Shown: positions 9,577 through 17,896, counted from the first letter of the stretch. The stretch is DNA of 64,000 nt from an uncultured Treponema sp. (GCA_900317625.1 ONHK01000003.1:62001-126000); one strand, 5' to 3'. Notes: a model not told the origin generated them from the sequence alone. Program-made: numbers and translations.

Positions 9577-9659
9577 TACCGGAGAAGAGACTTGAACTCT
9601 TACGCCATCGCTGACAAAAGATTTTGAGTCTTTCGTGTCTACCATTCCACCACTCCGGC
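9577..9659 (-). tRNA. tRNA-Leu(CAA)
   Basis: An 83-nt class II tRNA on the minus strand. Acceptor GCCGGAG pairs with CTCCGGT (first pair G-U), discriminator A. The anticodon stem AAAGA / TCTTT closes loop CTCAAAA, giving anticodon CAA for UUG codons. A long variable arm is present between the anticodon stem and GTTCAAGTC. It is antisense to its flanking genes comM and recQ. Confidence 0.95.
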
Positions 9660-9713
9660 AAGTGAATTTATATTATCAGATTTATAACTCTTTTTCAAGT
9701 GCTAATGCTTTGA

Positions 9714-9719
9714 TATAAT
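9714..9719 (+). promoter_or_regulatory. recQ promoter -10 (TATAAT)
   Basis: TATAAT ends 17 bases before the recQ ATG, leaving room for the AGGA ribosome site. The -35 is not clear. Confidence 0.5.
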
Positions 9720-9736
9720 TTTTTTTAGGAAAATTT

Positions 9737-11581
9737 ATGGATAATATCACAAAATGTGCTGAAGAAATTTTGAAAAAAATATTTGGCTACGATTCTTTCA
9801 GACCTTTACAGCTTGAAATCATACAAAATTTGCTTGCCGGAAAAGACACCCTTGCAATCATGCCGACTGGAGGCGGAAAATCTTTGTGCTACCAGATTCC
9901 CGCGTTGATTTTCAAAGGAATTACAATCGTTGTTTCACCGTTAATCTCCCTTATGCAGGATCAGGTTTCAGCTTTAAAAGAAAACGGAGTTCCTGCTGAA
10001 TATTTAAATAGCTCTTTGGAATTTTCCGAATATCTTGAAACTGTAAAAAAACTGAAAAATGGCGAAATAAAGCTTGTCTACGTTTCCCCAGAAGGGCTTG
10101 CTTCCGACAAAATGATGAAAATTTTCCACGAATGTTCAATGCCGATAAACTGCATAACAATTGATGAGGCACATTGCGTAAGTGAATGGGGACACGACTT
10201 TCGCCCGGACTATCTTTCAATCTCAAATGTAAGAAAGCATTTTCCGAATGCAGTTTGTCTTGCATTAACGGCAACCGCAACAGCTTCTGTTCAACAGGAT
10301 ATTATAAAAAATCTTCAACTCTACAATCCAACTGTTTTTACCGCAAGTTTTAATCGGAAAAATATTTTTCTTGAAGTAAAACCTAAAAAAAATGCGCTCG
10401 CTCAAGTCATTGAATGCATTGAGAAACACAAAGATGAAAGTGGAATTATTTATTGTTTCTCAAGAAAATCTGTTGATGAACTTACACAAAAACTTTTGGC
10501 AAAAGGTTATTCCGTCTTAAATTATCACGCGGGACTTTCTGACAAACAACGCACAGAAAATCAAAATCTTTTCATAAAAGACAAAGTTAGAATAATCGTC
10601 GCAACGGTTGCTTTTGGAATGGGAATAAACAAGCCGAATGTTCGTTTTGTAATTCATTATGATATGGCAAAATCGCTGGAAGAATATTATCAGGAAATAG
10701 GACGCGCCGGCAGAGATGGACTAGAATCTCACGCATTGCTCTTGTACAGCCCGGCCGACATCCATAAAATCAGATTTTTCTTTAACGAAGCCGCTGACCC
10801 GGAAAAATCAGAAAAACTTTTGCAAGGAATGATAAATTACGCAAAGGCAAGAACCTGCAGAAGACGCGCGTTGCTTTCCTATTTTGGCGAGGAATTTTCA
10901 GACACAGAAACTTCTCCAGATGAATGTTGCGACATTTGTGCGGCAGGTCCAGTCGGACTTACAGATGTGACAATTCCTGCCCAAAAACTTATGAGTTGCA
11001 TTTTTCGCCTGAAACAACGTTTCGGCACCGCCTACGTAATCGATGTTGTTCTTGGCTCAAAGCAAAAGAGAATAATTGAAAACCACCACAATGAACTTTC
11101 AACTTGGGGAATCGGAAAAGAACTTGAAAAATCTGACTGGTTTGAACTTACAGAACTGCTAATTGAAACCGGTTATATCTTGAAAGTCGGAGAATACAAT
11201 GTTCTTGCTGTTTCAAAGATGGGCGCATTGGCTTTAACAAACAGAACGCAGATAAAACTGCCTGTTCAGTTAAATTTCAAGCATCTTATAAATGCTCCAA
11301 AACCAAAACCGTCATTCATTCTTCACAAAAAGAATGAATTCCTAAAGAATCTTTCTGAAAAAGATGCGGAACTTTACAATACAATAAAACAATGGCGAAA
11401 TTCTACCGCCGAAAAAGAAAACATCGCGCCTTACATGATTTTCGGAGACAAGACAATTGAAGAACTTGTTGAAAAAAAGCCTAAAAATGAAAAAGAGCTC
11501 CTTTCGGTTTTTGGAATTGGAACTGTAAAGGCGGAAAAAATCGGCAGCCAAGTGTTAAGAATAATCGGAAATCATGTCTAA
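9737..11581 (+). CDS. recQ: ATP-dependent DNA helicase RecQ
   Basis: A 614-residue superfamily 2 helicase that unwinds 3'-tailed DNA in recombination and fork repair. Walker A TGGGKS lies at 44-49, the DEAH box (TIDEAHCVSEWGHDFRP) at 141-157, and the C-terminal helicase motifs include VATVAFGMGINKPNVRFVIH and QEIGRAGRDG. The RQC zinc site is seen as ARTCRR...DECCDICA. A winged-helix region follows, and the tail (about 530-610) matches an HRDC domain ending in a helix-hairpin-helix-like FGIGTVKAEKIG. AGGA sits 7 bases before the ATG, with a TATAAT further upstream at 9714, so this gene has a short leader. Confidence 0.96.
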   Translation: MDNITKCAEEILKKIFGYDSFRPLQLEIIQNLLAGKDTLAIMPTGGGKSLCYQIPALIFKGITIVVSPLISLMQDQVSALKENGVPAEYLNSSLEFSEYLETVKKLKNGEIKLVYVSPEGLASDKMMKIFHECSMPINCITIDEAHCVSEWGHDFRPDYLSISNVRKHFPNAVCLALTATATASVQQDIIKNLQLYNPTVFTASFNRKNIFLEVKPKKNALAQVIECIEKHKDESGIIYCFSRKSVDELTQKLLAKGYSVLNYHAGLSDKQRTENQNLFIKDKVRIIVATVAFGMGINKPNVRFVIHYDMAKSLEEYYQEIGRAGRDGLESHALLLYSPADIHKIRFFFNEAADPEKSEKLLQGMINYAKARTCRRRALLSYFGEEFSDTETSPDECCDICAAGPVGLTDVTIPAQKLMSCIFRLKQRFGTAYVIDVVLGSKQKRIIENHHNELSTWGIGKELEKSDWFELTELLIETGYILKVGEYNVLAVSKMGALALTNRTQIKLPVQLNFKHLINAPKPKPSFILHKKNEFLKNLSEKDAELYNTIKQWRNSTAEKENIAPYMIFGDKTIEELVEKKPKNEKELLSVFGIGTVKAEKIGSQVLRIIGNHV

Positions 11582-11607
11582 AAAAAACACCGCCAGTTTC
11601 CTGGCGG
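11581..11607 (-). terminator. Strong minus-strand terminator hairpin abutting the recQ stop
   Basis: On the minus strand CCGCCAG-GAAA-CTGGCGG is followed by TG and eight T. It is a second terminator beyond the one directly after tRNA-Cys; the 40 bases between them also fold (CGGG...GGC-AAA-GCC...CCCG). It could be a back-up terminator or the end of a very small RNA, and it should also block antisense entry into recQ. Confidence 0.8.
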
Positions 11608-11647
11608 CTATATGTAAACGGGCTGCGGCTTTGCCATGACCAACCCG

Positions 11648-11679
11648 AAAAAAAAGGATTGCCTTTTGAGCAATCCTTT
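11648..11679 (-). terminator. Rho-independent terminator after tRNA-Cys
   Basis: On the minus strand AAAGGATTG-CTCAAAAGG-CAATCCTTT runs into a T-rich tract; it starts 2 bases after the tRNA-Cys 3' end. Confidence 0.88.
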
Positions 11680-11681
11680 CA

Positions 11682-11753
11682 AGGTGTGGATTGGAGTTGA
11701 ACCAACCAATGACGGTTTTGCAGACCGATCCCTTACCGCTTGGGTACCACACC
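11682..11753 (-). tRNA. tRNA-Cys(GCA)
   Basis: A 72-nt cloverleaf on the minus strand. Acceptor GGTGTGG pairs perfectly with CCACACC and the discriminator is T, as expected for tRNA-Cys. Anticodon loop CTGCAAA gives GCA. T arm TTGGTTCAACTCCAA. CCA is not encoded. Confidence 0.95.
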
Positions 11754-11794
11754 AAATGTTTTTGTATAATATCACAAAATAAAAACTTTGTCTA

Positions 11795-12295
11795 CTATGA
11801 AACTCTAGGATTGCGTTTTAAAATTTCTTTTTGCACGGATTTTTTCTCTTCTTCAGAGGAAAAAATAAACTGCTCGGCAGACTTTTTTTCTGTTGAAACA
11901 ATCAAAACTCTAGAATCAAGTTCAAAATCCTGAAGAGACAAAATCTGTTCATAAGCCAAAAAATGACCGTTCCCAACAAGACCGTTTTTATACAATCCGC
12001 AAAATCTGTTCATTGAAATTTCATTCAGACTCATTGCACACCCCAAATCAGCAACAAGACAAACAACAATATCTGTAAAAATTCCCAAATCTCTGAGCCA
12101 AATCAAAAAAATCAAAAGCGCAGAAAAAATCATTATAAGAATTTGCAGAAAAATTTTCTTTTTTTTGATGGGAATCACAATTTCTCCGGCCTTTTTTAAA
12201 ACAAAATTCGTTTTTAACGGCACAAAGACAAGAAGAAACAAATAAACCGCCGCACCAAATATTACAGAAACAACACGAAAATCATTAAAATTCAC
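11795..12295 (-). CDS. Small membrane protein of unknown function
   Basis: About 166 residues. Two hydrophobic segments (about residues 5-24 and 40-65 from this start) with a basic cytoplasmic loop VIPIKKKK, then a soluble C-terminal half containing GLYKNGLVGNGHFLAYEQI, a pattern resembling the DUF5673-type PH-like fold; this similarity is tentative. The GTG at 12295 is preferred over the TTG at 12307 because GGAG lies 6 bases before it. It is the last gene of an apparent operon ecfAAT-nudix-this gene. Confidence 0.6.
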   Translation of the reverse strand: MNFNDFRVVSVIFGAAVYLFLLVFVPLKTNFVLKKAGEIVIPIKKKKIFLQILIMIFSALLIFLIWLRDLGIFTDIVVCLVADLGCAMSLNEISMNRFCGLYKNGLVGNGHFLAYEQILSLQDFELDSRVLIVSTEKKSAEQFIFSSEEEKKSVQKEILKRNPRVS

Positions 12296-12308
12296 AAATT
12301 TCTCCAAG

Positions 12309-12860
12309 CTATCGATTTAAAAGCCAAAAATTCAACGCTTTTTTTGCAGAAGCAAAGGCAAGCGGCAAATTTTCAATATCTTCTTTTGAATTAATTTTTT
12401 TTGCAACAAAACCTGAAACCTCAGATTCCTGGCCATGCAATTTTTTCAACAATTCAAAAATCGTTCCTGCGCCAGCCGGAATAGAAGCTTCAAAAAACAA
12501 ATCACAAGTTTTATACGCAATATTTTTATATAAATAATCGTTCGGAAAACTGCAAAGATATTTTACTTTTTCGGGCTGAACTCCAGTTTCTTCAAGACAT
12601 TCGCGGACAACCGCCAGCTCCGCAGTTTCATCCTGATCAACAAATCCGCCCGGCAATGCCAAAAATCCTTTCCGCGGCTCTTTTGCACGTATTTCAAAAA
12701 GAATATTATTTTCTTTGTCTGAAATAATAGCACCAACCGCACTTGCAACATTATTGTACAAATCAAAACCGCAATCAGCACAGAACCATTTTTTGTTGTC
12801 CAGATATTCGATATTTTTTCCACCACATTCTGGACAAAAATTAAATTTATTTCCGTTCAT
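12309..12860 (-). CDS. Nudix hydrolase with N-terminal zinc ribbon
   Basis: A 183-residue protein. A zinc ribbon (CPECGGKN at 9-16, CADCG about 28-32) is followed by a Nudix fold with a complete Nudix box: GGFVDQDETAEL then VVRECLEETGV, giving G-x5-E-x7-REUxEExGU. The zinc ribbon plus Nudix arrangement resembles NADH pyrophosphatases (NudC), but this protein is shorter and lacks an obvious SQPWPFPxS motif, so the substrate is open (nucleotide sugars, NADH or oxidised nucleotides). Its ATG overlaps the stop of the ECF fusion by 4 bases (ATGA), implying translational coupling. Confidence 0.85.
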   Translation of the reverse strand: MNGNKFNFCPECGGKNIEYLDNKKWFCADCGFDLYNNVASAVGAIISDKENNILFEIRAKEPRKGFLALPGGFVDQDETAELAVVRECLEETGVQPEKVKYLCSFPNDYLYKNIAYKTCDLFFEASIPAGAGTIFELLKKLHGQESEVSGFVAKKINSKEDIENLPLAFASAKKALNFWLLNR

Positions 12861-14956
12861 TTAAAACCCCGTGCCGTAAGCGCATACGACAAAGATTCCG
12901 CACGCTTTAAAGATTGAACAATCAGCGGCGCAATCAATGGAACAACCGCACGGATTTTTCCGAAAAATCCTTTAGATTTCCCAAGGCCACCACGAACAAG
13001 CTGAGTTTTTACAATGCAGCTCGCCTCATCCAAAAGCAACGGAAGAAATCTGAAAATTATTTCCATTGTAACAAGAATATATTTCGTAGGAATCCGAAGC
13101 AGACGCAACGGCGAAAGCAAATCAGAAAATCCTTTTACAAGCTGAATTTCATCAGTTGAATGAATAAATCCACAAATCAGGCTCATGGCACATTCAGTCC
13201 GCAATAAAACCTTAAGGCAGTTCAGAATTTTCGATGGCGTAACCGTAAAAAATCGAAAATCACAGTAACGAATTTCATCCGGAAGTGCCGGCGCAAAAAC
13301 CATCTGAAACAGGCAGAAAAACAAAAGCAGCGGAACAATTTTTATCATCGAAGAAAAAAGTTTTTTTGCCGGATAGCCAGCAAGCAAAGCGTATATAATT
13401 CCCACAAAAAAGAAAATTCCGCAGGCAATAAAAGGTCGAACAACAAGAGCGGAAGAAAAAAGCGCCAAAAACAAAAGACACTTCAAAACAGGCGGAACTT
13501 TTTCAAAAAATCTTGAAGTTTTTTTGTTTTCTGCAAAACTGAATTTCTGGATTCGATCAAGAACTGATAAAGCCGGAATCCGCTTCATTTCTGGCAATTC
13601 CGAAGAAGCCACTTTTTCTGGCGTAAAAATATTTTCCACAGCAAGATTTATCACCCGGTCAGCAAAAGCCGCTTCATCACGCTGATGTGTGCTAAAAAGC
13701 ACAATTTTTCCCTGAGCGGCAAGTTCCTTCATCATATCCATAACTTTACCGCGAGAATCGCCATCCAACGCCGCCGTCGGCTCATCGAACAAAATTATAT
13801 CAGCATCCAACGCAACAATGCCTGCCACAGCAAGCCGTTTTTTTTCGCCGCCAGAAAGACAAAAAGTCTGCCGGTTCGCATATTTTTCAAAATCAAGATT
13901 GCATTGGTTCATTGATTTTTTTACAATTTCCTTCAACGCCTTTCCACGGATTCCTTTATTTCGCGGACCGAACGCAACATCATCAGCCGCAAAATTTTCA
14001 AAAAGCGCAGAATCACTGTTCTGCTGGGCAAGAACCGGACGCCCAACGCAACAAATTTTTCCAGAATCAGCCACACGCAAGCCCGAAAGAATCTCAAGAA
14101 GCGTGGATTTTCCGCATCCAGAAGGTCCGATAAGCGCAGTCAGAGAACCTTTGTACAAATCAAAAGAAATATTTTTCAAAAGCGGGGCATTTTTTTTATA
14201 TGAAAAATCTATATTTCGCGCAGAAAGAACAATTTCTTTTCCATCCGCTGACCACTTTCTTGAATTGACAGGAAGTTTTTTTCCGCCAAGTTTTTCAACT
14301 AGCTTTTTATCGGCAAGAAATTCTTCAGAAGTTCCAGACCAAGAGATTTTTCCATCATGCATAAAAATCACATCACGAGCGCGACAAACCGCCTCTAAAT
14401 CATGGCTTATATGAAGAACCGTAACTCCTTTATTGTTTATTGAATCAACAAAAGTATACATTTCGTCCCGAGATTTTGGATCCAGCATTGAAAAAGCTTC
14501 ATCCAGAATAAGAATATCCGGATCCATCGCAAGAATTCCGCTCAATGCAACTTTTTGAGTTTGCCCCAAAGAAAGATTCATTGTCTTATGATTTGCAAAA
14601 TCTAACATTCCGGTTGCGCTCAAACTTTCAATAGCGTTTAATTCAACTTCTGATTTTGAAAAACCAAGATTTTTCGGACCAAATTCTGTATCCTGAAAAA
14701 CAACTCCACAAATAATCTGATCTTTTGGAGACTGAAAAATAATCCCGACACGAAGATTTTCTTCTATTTTTACAGAACCTTTCTGAGGCTCAAGAAGTCC
14801 GGCAATAATTTTGGCAACAGAACTTTTTCCGCTTCCATTTTTGCCCGCCAAAACCGTATACGAACCGTGCTTTAATTCAAAACTAACGTTATTAACCGCA
14901 ATTTTTTCAGCATTTTCATAGGAGAAGAATAAATTGTTCACTTGAACCGCAGGCAT
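12857..14956 (-). CDS. ECF transporter fusion: EcfA-EcfA-EcfT in one chain
   Basis: A 699-residue fusion of all energising parts of an energy-coupling-factor vitamin/metal importer. ATPase 1 (1-230): Walker A GKNGSGKSS at 38-46, Walker B LILDEAF at 149-155, H-loop His185, but a non-standard signature LSLGQ at 128-132. ATPase 2 (240-450): Walker A GPSGCGKST at 277-285, canonical LSGGE at 367-371, Walker B ILFDEP, His424. The C-terminal third (about 485-699) is a membrane EcfT with coupling motifs LVRG and the terminal TARG. These parts are normally three separate genes. No substrate-binding S component is adjacent, so this is probably a shared group II module. Leaderless-type promoter upstream. 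Confidence 0.93.
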   Translation of the reverse strand: MPAVQVNNLFFSYENAEKIAVNNVSFELKHGSYTVLAGKNGSGKSSVAKIIAGLLEPQKGSVKIEENLRVGIIFQSPKDQIICGVVFQDTEFGPKNLGFSKSEVELNAIESLSATGMLDFANHKTMNLSLGQTQKVALSGILAMDPDILILDEAFSMLDPKSRDEMYTFVDSINNKGVTVLHISHDLEAVCRARDVIFMHDGKISWSGTSEEFLADKKLVEKLGGKKLPVNSRKWSADGKEIVLSARNIDFSYKKNAPLLKNISFDLYKGSLTALIGPSGCGKSTLLEILSGLRVADSGKICCVGRPVLAQQNSDSALFENFAADDVAFGPRNKGIRGKALKEIVKKSMNQCNLDFEKYANRQTFCLSGGEKKRLAVAGIVALDADIILFDEPTAALDGDSRGKVMDMMKELAAQGKIVLFSTHQRDEAAFADRVINLAVENIFTPEKVASSELPEMKRIPALSVLDRIQKFSFAENKKTSRFFEKVPPVLKCLLFLALFSSALVVRPFIACGIFFFVGIIYALLAGYPAKKLFSSMIKIVPLLLFFCLFQMVFAPALPDEIRYCDFRFFTVTPSKILNCLKVLLRTECAMSLICGFIHSTDEIQLVKGFSDLLSPLRLLRIPTKYILVTMEIIFRFLPLLLDEASCIVKTQLVRGGLGKSKGFFGKIRAVVPLIAPLIVQSLKRAESLSYALTARGFK

Positions 14957-14992
14957 GTCGTTATTCTACAGAACCTTTATGCACATTTGCAA
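14957..14992 (-). promoter_or_regulatory. Leaderless promoter of the ECF fusion gene
   Basis: On the minus strand: TTGCAA, 18-base spacer, TAGAAT, six bases, ATG. No Shine-Dalgarno. A perfect DnaA-box word lies 32 bp upstream of the -35 (15024-15032). Confidence 0.65.
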
Positions 14993-15023
14993 GCATCGAT
15001 TTGTTTCTATTTTGTGGAAAAAA

Positions 15024-15032
15024 TGTGGATAA
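15024..15032 (-). promoter_or_regulatory. Perfect DnaA-box word TTATCCACA
   Basis: TTATCCACA on the minus strand in the very AT-rich gap between the ECF fusion and the STAS gene. A one-mismatch copy, TTATCCACC, lies at 15204-15212. dnaA and dnaN are not nearby, so the region is not an obvious chromosomal origin; chance in AT-rich DNA is possible. Confidence 0.4.
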
Positions 15033-15174
15033 CTTTTTGTCAATAGATTTTTCATTGAAATTTACAATTTTTTTATAAAAACGAACCTTACAAATTTTTC
15101 TATTTTCTTATATTACAACAAATTAACTTTAAACCTTCTGATTTTTTTTATTTTTTTATAATATCAAGAAATAG

Positions 15175-15230
15175 AAAATAACAAAAAATTAACACACATT
15201 GCGGTGGATAACTTGTGCACAATGTGTGTT
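15175..15230 (-). terminator. Terminator hairpin of the STAS gene
   Basis: An 11-bp perfect stem AACACACATTG / CAATGTGTGTT (15220-15230 and 15191-15201) with an 18-base loop, followed on the minus strand by TAATTTTTTG. The loop contains the near DnaA-box word TTATCCACC. It sits about 22 bp after the STAS stop. Confidence 0.7.
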
Positions 15231-15251
15231 TGTCCCGTTGAAAACAAATTT

Positions 15252-15806
15252 TTAGCCCAAAGAAACAGTTCCCTGCTCGTTGATAGCAAGAATTGACTTA
15301 CATTCTGAGCAGCGGAAACGACCAGCTCTAGTTGCGCGCAAATGCTTATTGCACATAGGACACGCAAAAACTTTTGGAAAAACGCTTTCAACTGGCTGTG
15401 AACCTTGATGGAAATAATTTACAGCATCTTCTGTTGTATCTTTGATATTGAAAAACTGCGCAAAACCCAAAAGCTGGAAAACTTCATAAACTTTTGGCTG
15501 AATTTCAAGAAGAACAATATCGCCACCCTTTGGCTTTAGCATTTTCAAAAACGATGTGAATGAGCCAATTCCTGTTGAAGAAACATAATTTAATGCAGAG
15601 CAGTTAAAAATCAAATTAATAAAACCTGCCTCAACAACTTTTGTTATCTTCTTCTGAAAAAAGCTGGAATTGTAAGTATCGATATATCCATTCAAATAAA
15701 CACGAAGACCGTTTGGAACTGAATCAATTTTTTCCAAAGAAATCTTCAAGCTGTCATCTTTTTCATTGTCAAAACCAGGAACTATACTGTTATTGTTATC
15801 ATTCAT
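15252..15806 (-). CDS. STAS-domain protein with C-terminal zinc ribbon
   Basis: A 184-residue soluble protein. Residues about 22-130 form a STAS domain of the anti-sigma-factor-antagonist type (FNCSALNYVSSTGIGSF, with the Ser-Ser-Thr that is phosphorylated in SpoIIAA-like proteins, then PKGGDIVLLEI and FQLLGFAQFF). The tail carries a four-cysteine zinc ribbon, CPMCNKHL...FRCSECK, an unusual addition. In spirochaetes STAS proteins take part in partner-switching phosphorelays with SpoIIE-type phosphatases; no such partner is adjacent here. The gene has a longer leader than its neighbours and is transcribed divergently from trmJ. Confidence 0.82.
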   Translation of the reverse strand: MNDNNNSIVPGFDNEKDDSLKISLEKIDSVPNGLRVYLNGYIDTYNSSFFQKKITKVVEAGFINLIFNCSALNYVSSTGIGSFTSFLKMLKPKGGDIVLLEIQPKVYEVFQLLGFAQFFNIKDTTEDAVNYFHQGSQPVESVFPKVFACPMCNKHLRATRAGRFRCSECKSILAINEQGTVSLG

Positions 15807-15950
15807 GCCTTGCAGACTCCGTTCATTGCATTCAAATTAAAAGTTAGCTCAAAAATTACGATTTCAAAGCATAACTTAATCTGTTTTTTAGTTTACATCA
15901 ATTTATATGTTAGGTCAAATTAGAATATGGAATTAATTTGCTCCAATCAA

Positions 15951-15963
15951 TATACTGAAAAAC
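15951..15963 (+). promoter_or_regulatory. -10 seven bases before the trmJ ATG (leaderless)
   Basis: TATACT, seven bases, ATG at 15964. No Shine-Dalgarno; weak -35. Confidence 0.55.
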
Positions 15964-16695
15964 ATGAATTTAGATAATGTTTATATTGTTTTAGATCACC
16001 CGGATGAATGTAGAAATATTGGCTCGGCGTGCCGAGCAATGGCAAACAATGATATTACTCATTTAAGAATTGTAGGAAAAAAAGAAAATTACGATACAGA
16101 AAAAGTCCACATTCTGGCAATCCATGCAGCATACATTTACGACAATGCAGAATTTTTTGACTCAATTACAGAAGCAACAAAAGACTGTTCAATTGCAGCC
16201 GGAACAACAAGAAGACGCGGACAAAACCGAAAAGGAAAACTTTTGCTGCCGGAAGAATTTGCTGACATTGCAAAAATCCACACAGGAAACACAAAAAATG
16301 AAGGTGCGAACATTGCCGTTGTTTTTGGAAATGAACGCACCGGGCTTACGGATTCCCAGCTGAAAGAATGTACTTTGGGAGTTACAATTCCTTCCAGCGA
16401 AAATTTTGGCTCGCTGAATCTTTCGCACGCAGTCCAGATTATTTCCTATCATCTTTTTAGGGCAAAAAACGCAGGTTTAACCGGATATACGCCGCTTTCG
16501 CTTGAAAGACTAGACAAAACTGTTTCAACAATTGCGGATGATTTGCAGAAAATCGGATTTTTCAAAATCACCGGCCGGCAAGATATGGAAACGTTCTGGA
16601 GAAGCGTTCTTTCCAGAGCCGCATTATCTGAAAGCGAAGCCAAATACATTGAAAAAATCTTCAACAAAGCCGCAGGTTTAGCTGGCAAAAATTAA
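15964..16695 (+). CDS. trmJ: TrmJ-like tRNA (Cm32/Um32) methyltransferase, SpoU/TrmH family
   Basis: A 243-residue SPOUT-fold RNA 2'-O-methyltransferase. The three SpoU motifs are present: motif 1 PDECRNIGSACRAMAN (14-29), motif 2 VVFGNERTGL, and motif 3 SSENFGSLNLSHAVQI. An N-terminal motif 1 close to the start and a helical C-terminal extension (LERLDKTVSTIADDL) are typical of TrmJ, which methylates ribose at position 32 of tRNA; assignment within the family is by length and layout. Its last 18 bases overlap the convergent sigma-54 activator gene. Confidence 0.88.
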   Translation: MNLDNVYIVLDHPDECRNIGSACRAMANNDITHLRIVGKKENYDTEKVHILAIHAAYIYDNAEFFDSITEATKDCSIAAGTTRRRGQNRKGKLLLPEEFADIAKIHTGNTKNEGANIAVVFGNERTGLTDSQLKECTLGVTIPSSENFGSLNLSHAVQIISYHLFRAKNAGLTGYTPLSLERLDKTVSTIADDLQKIGFFKITGRQDMETFWRSVLSRAALSESEAKYIEKIFNKAAGLAGKN

Positions 16696-17847
16696 ATCTT
16701 CCGGACCAATAATTTTCTTGTTTTCACCACGGACAGAGCACGTCAAAGCCAGACAATATTCAAGTTCCCTGACGTTGCCTGTCCAATTTTTTTCTTTTAA
16801 AACATCAATTGCTTCTTTTGTAAAAACAATTGAATCAAATCCGTTTTCCAAAAGAAAATTTTTCACAAGCGCATCAATATCTTCTTTTCTGGAATTAAGC
16901 GAAGGAATCGAAATAACTTTTCCCTTCAGCCGTTCGTAAAAATCCCGACGAAAAAGTCCGCGCCGAACACGTTCCTCAAGATTCACATTTGTTGCGCTTA
17001 TAATCCGCACATCAGAATAAGTTTCTTTTGTAGAGCCAACCCTGCAAAAACAGCCGGAATCAAGAAATTTTAAAAGTTTTGCCTGAACCGGAAGCGGAAT
17101 TTCTGAAACTTCATCAAAAAGCACCGTTCCTCCATCCAGCTCCTGCAAAATTCCTTTTTTATCTTTTGCCCCTGTAAAAGCCCCGGAAACAGAGCCAAAC
17201 AATTCCGCCTCGGCAATCTCTGGCTGAATACAAGGCATATTTATTCTTCTAAAACGTTTACTTTTCCGCAAAGAAATCGAATGAATCAGTTCCGCTGCCA
17301 AAGTTTTTCCAGTTCCAGATTCGCCCTCGATAATCAGCGGCAAATCAGTTTTTCCAAAAGTGTAAAAATTATCACGCAAAGATTTTGTTGAAAACGAAGT
17401 TCCCGCAAAACGTCCCAAAGTTGAAGGCAAATTCTCTGAAACTTTCTCAGATTTTTCAGTTACAGAACCAGAAAAGACAAATTGACTCAACTGGTTCATG
17501 GCAACAATATAATCACACGGAAAAGGAATAATATTTAGCTTTAAATTTTCAGATTCATGAAAGACTTTAAAATTAGACTGAATTGATTCAATAAAAAAAA
17601 CTTTTTGTAATGAAATATATTTCTCGTTAATAAAAAAATCGACTTCATCTGATGAGGCAATCGCCAAAACATCAACAATTGCAACAGAATTTATGTTCTG
17701 CCCATTCTGCAGAACGCTTCCTATGAACAAATTCACATTTGGATAAACTCTTACCGGACATTTATTGCCCAATAATTTTTCAAAAAAAGCAACAACTTCC
17801 ATCCTTTTTGAAATCAAAGAAACTTGCGACAAACTGACCGAAACCAC
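16678..17847 (-). CDS. Sigma-54 interaction (AAA+) activator without a DNA-binding domain
   Basis: A 389-residue protein. Residues 1-135 resemble a degenerate receiver-like sensor. The central AAA+ domain has Walker A GESGTGKT, the sigma-54 contacting loop GAFTGA intact, Walker B GGTVLFDEV, and an arginine-finger region (FRRDFYERL). The protein stops shortly after the C-terminal lid (WTGNVRELEYCL) at GPEDLIFAS, so the usual Fis-type helix-turn-helix is missing; such activators can work from solution. The start is GTG at 17847, fixed by a strong AGGGAGGGG ribosome site. It is last in the ctpA-rsmE-wecG-like run. Confidence 0.9.
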   Translation of the reverse strand: MVSVSLSQVSLISKRMEVVAFFEKLLGNKCPVRVYPNVNLFIGSVLQNGQNINSVAIVDVLAIASSDEVDFFINEKYISLQKVFFIESIQSNFKVFHESENLKLNIIPFPCDYIVAMNQLSQFVFSGSVTEKSEKVSENLPSTLGRFAGTSFSTKSLRDNFYTFGKTDLPLIIEGESGTGKTLAAELIHSISLRKSKRFRRINMPCIQPEIAEAELFGSVSGAFTGAKDKKGILQELDGGTVLFDEVSEIPLPVQAKLLKFLDSGCFCRVGSTKETYSDVRIISATNVNLEERVRRGLFRRDFYERLKGKVISIPSLNSRKEDIDALVKNFLLENGFDSIVFTKEAIDVLKEKNWTGNVRELEYCLALTCSVRGENKKIIGPEDLIFAS

Positions 17848-17896
17848 TCTGCCCCTCCCTAGGCAATTTCTTTTTCCCAGACCAAGAAACCACCCT

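Noticed and set aside
13818-14414. 198-codon plus-strand frame
   Set aside because: Antisense shadow of the second ATPase of the ECF fusion, which has full ABC motifs.
14957-15251. Possible chromosomal origin (AT-rich with DnaA boxes)
   Set aside because: Only one perfect and one near box; dnaA, dnaN, gyrB and rpmH are absent and gene orientation does not switch cleanly here.
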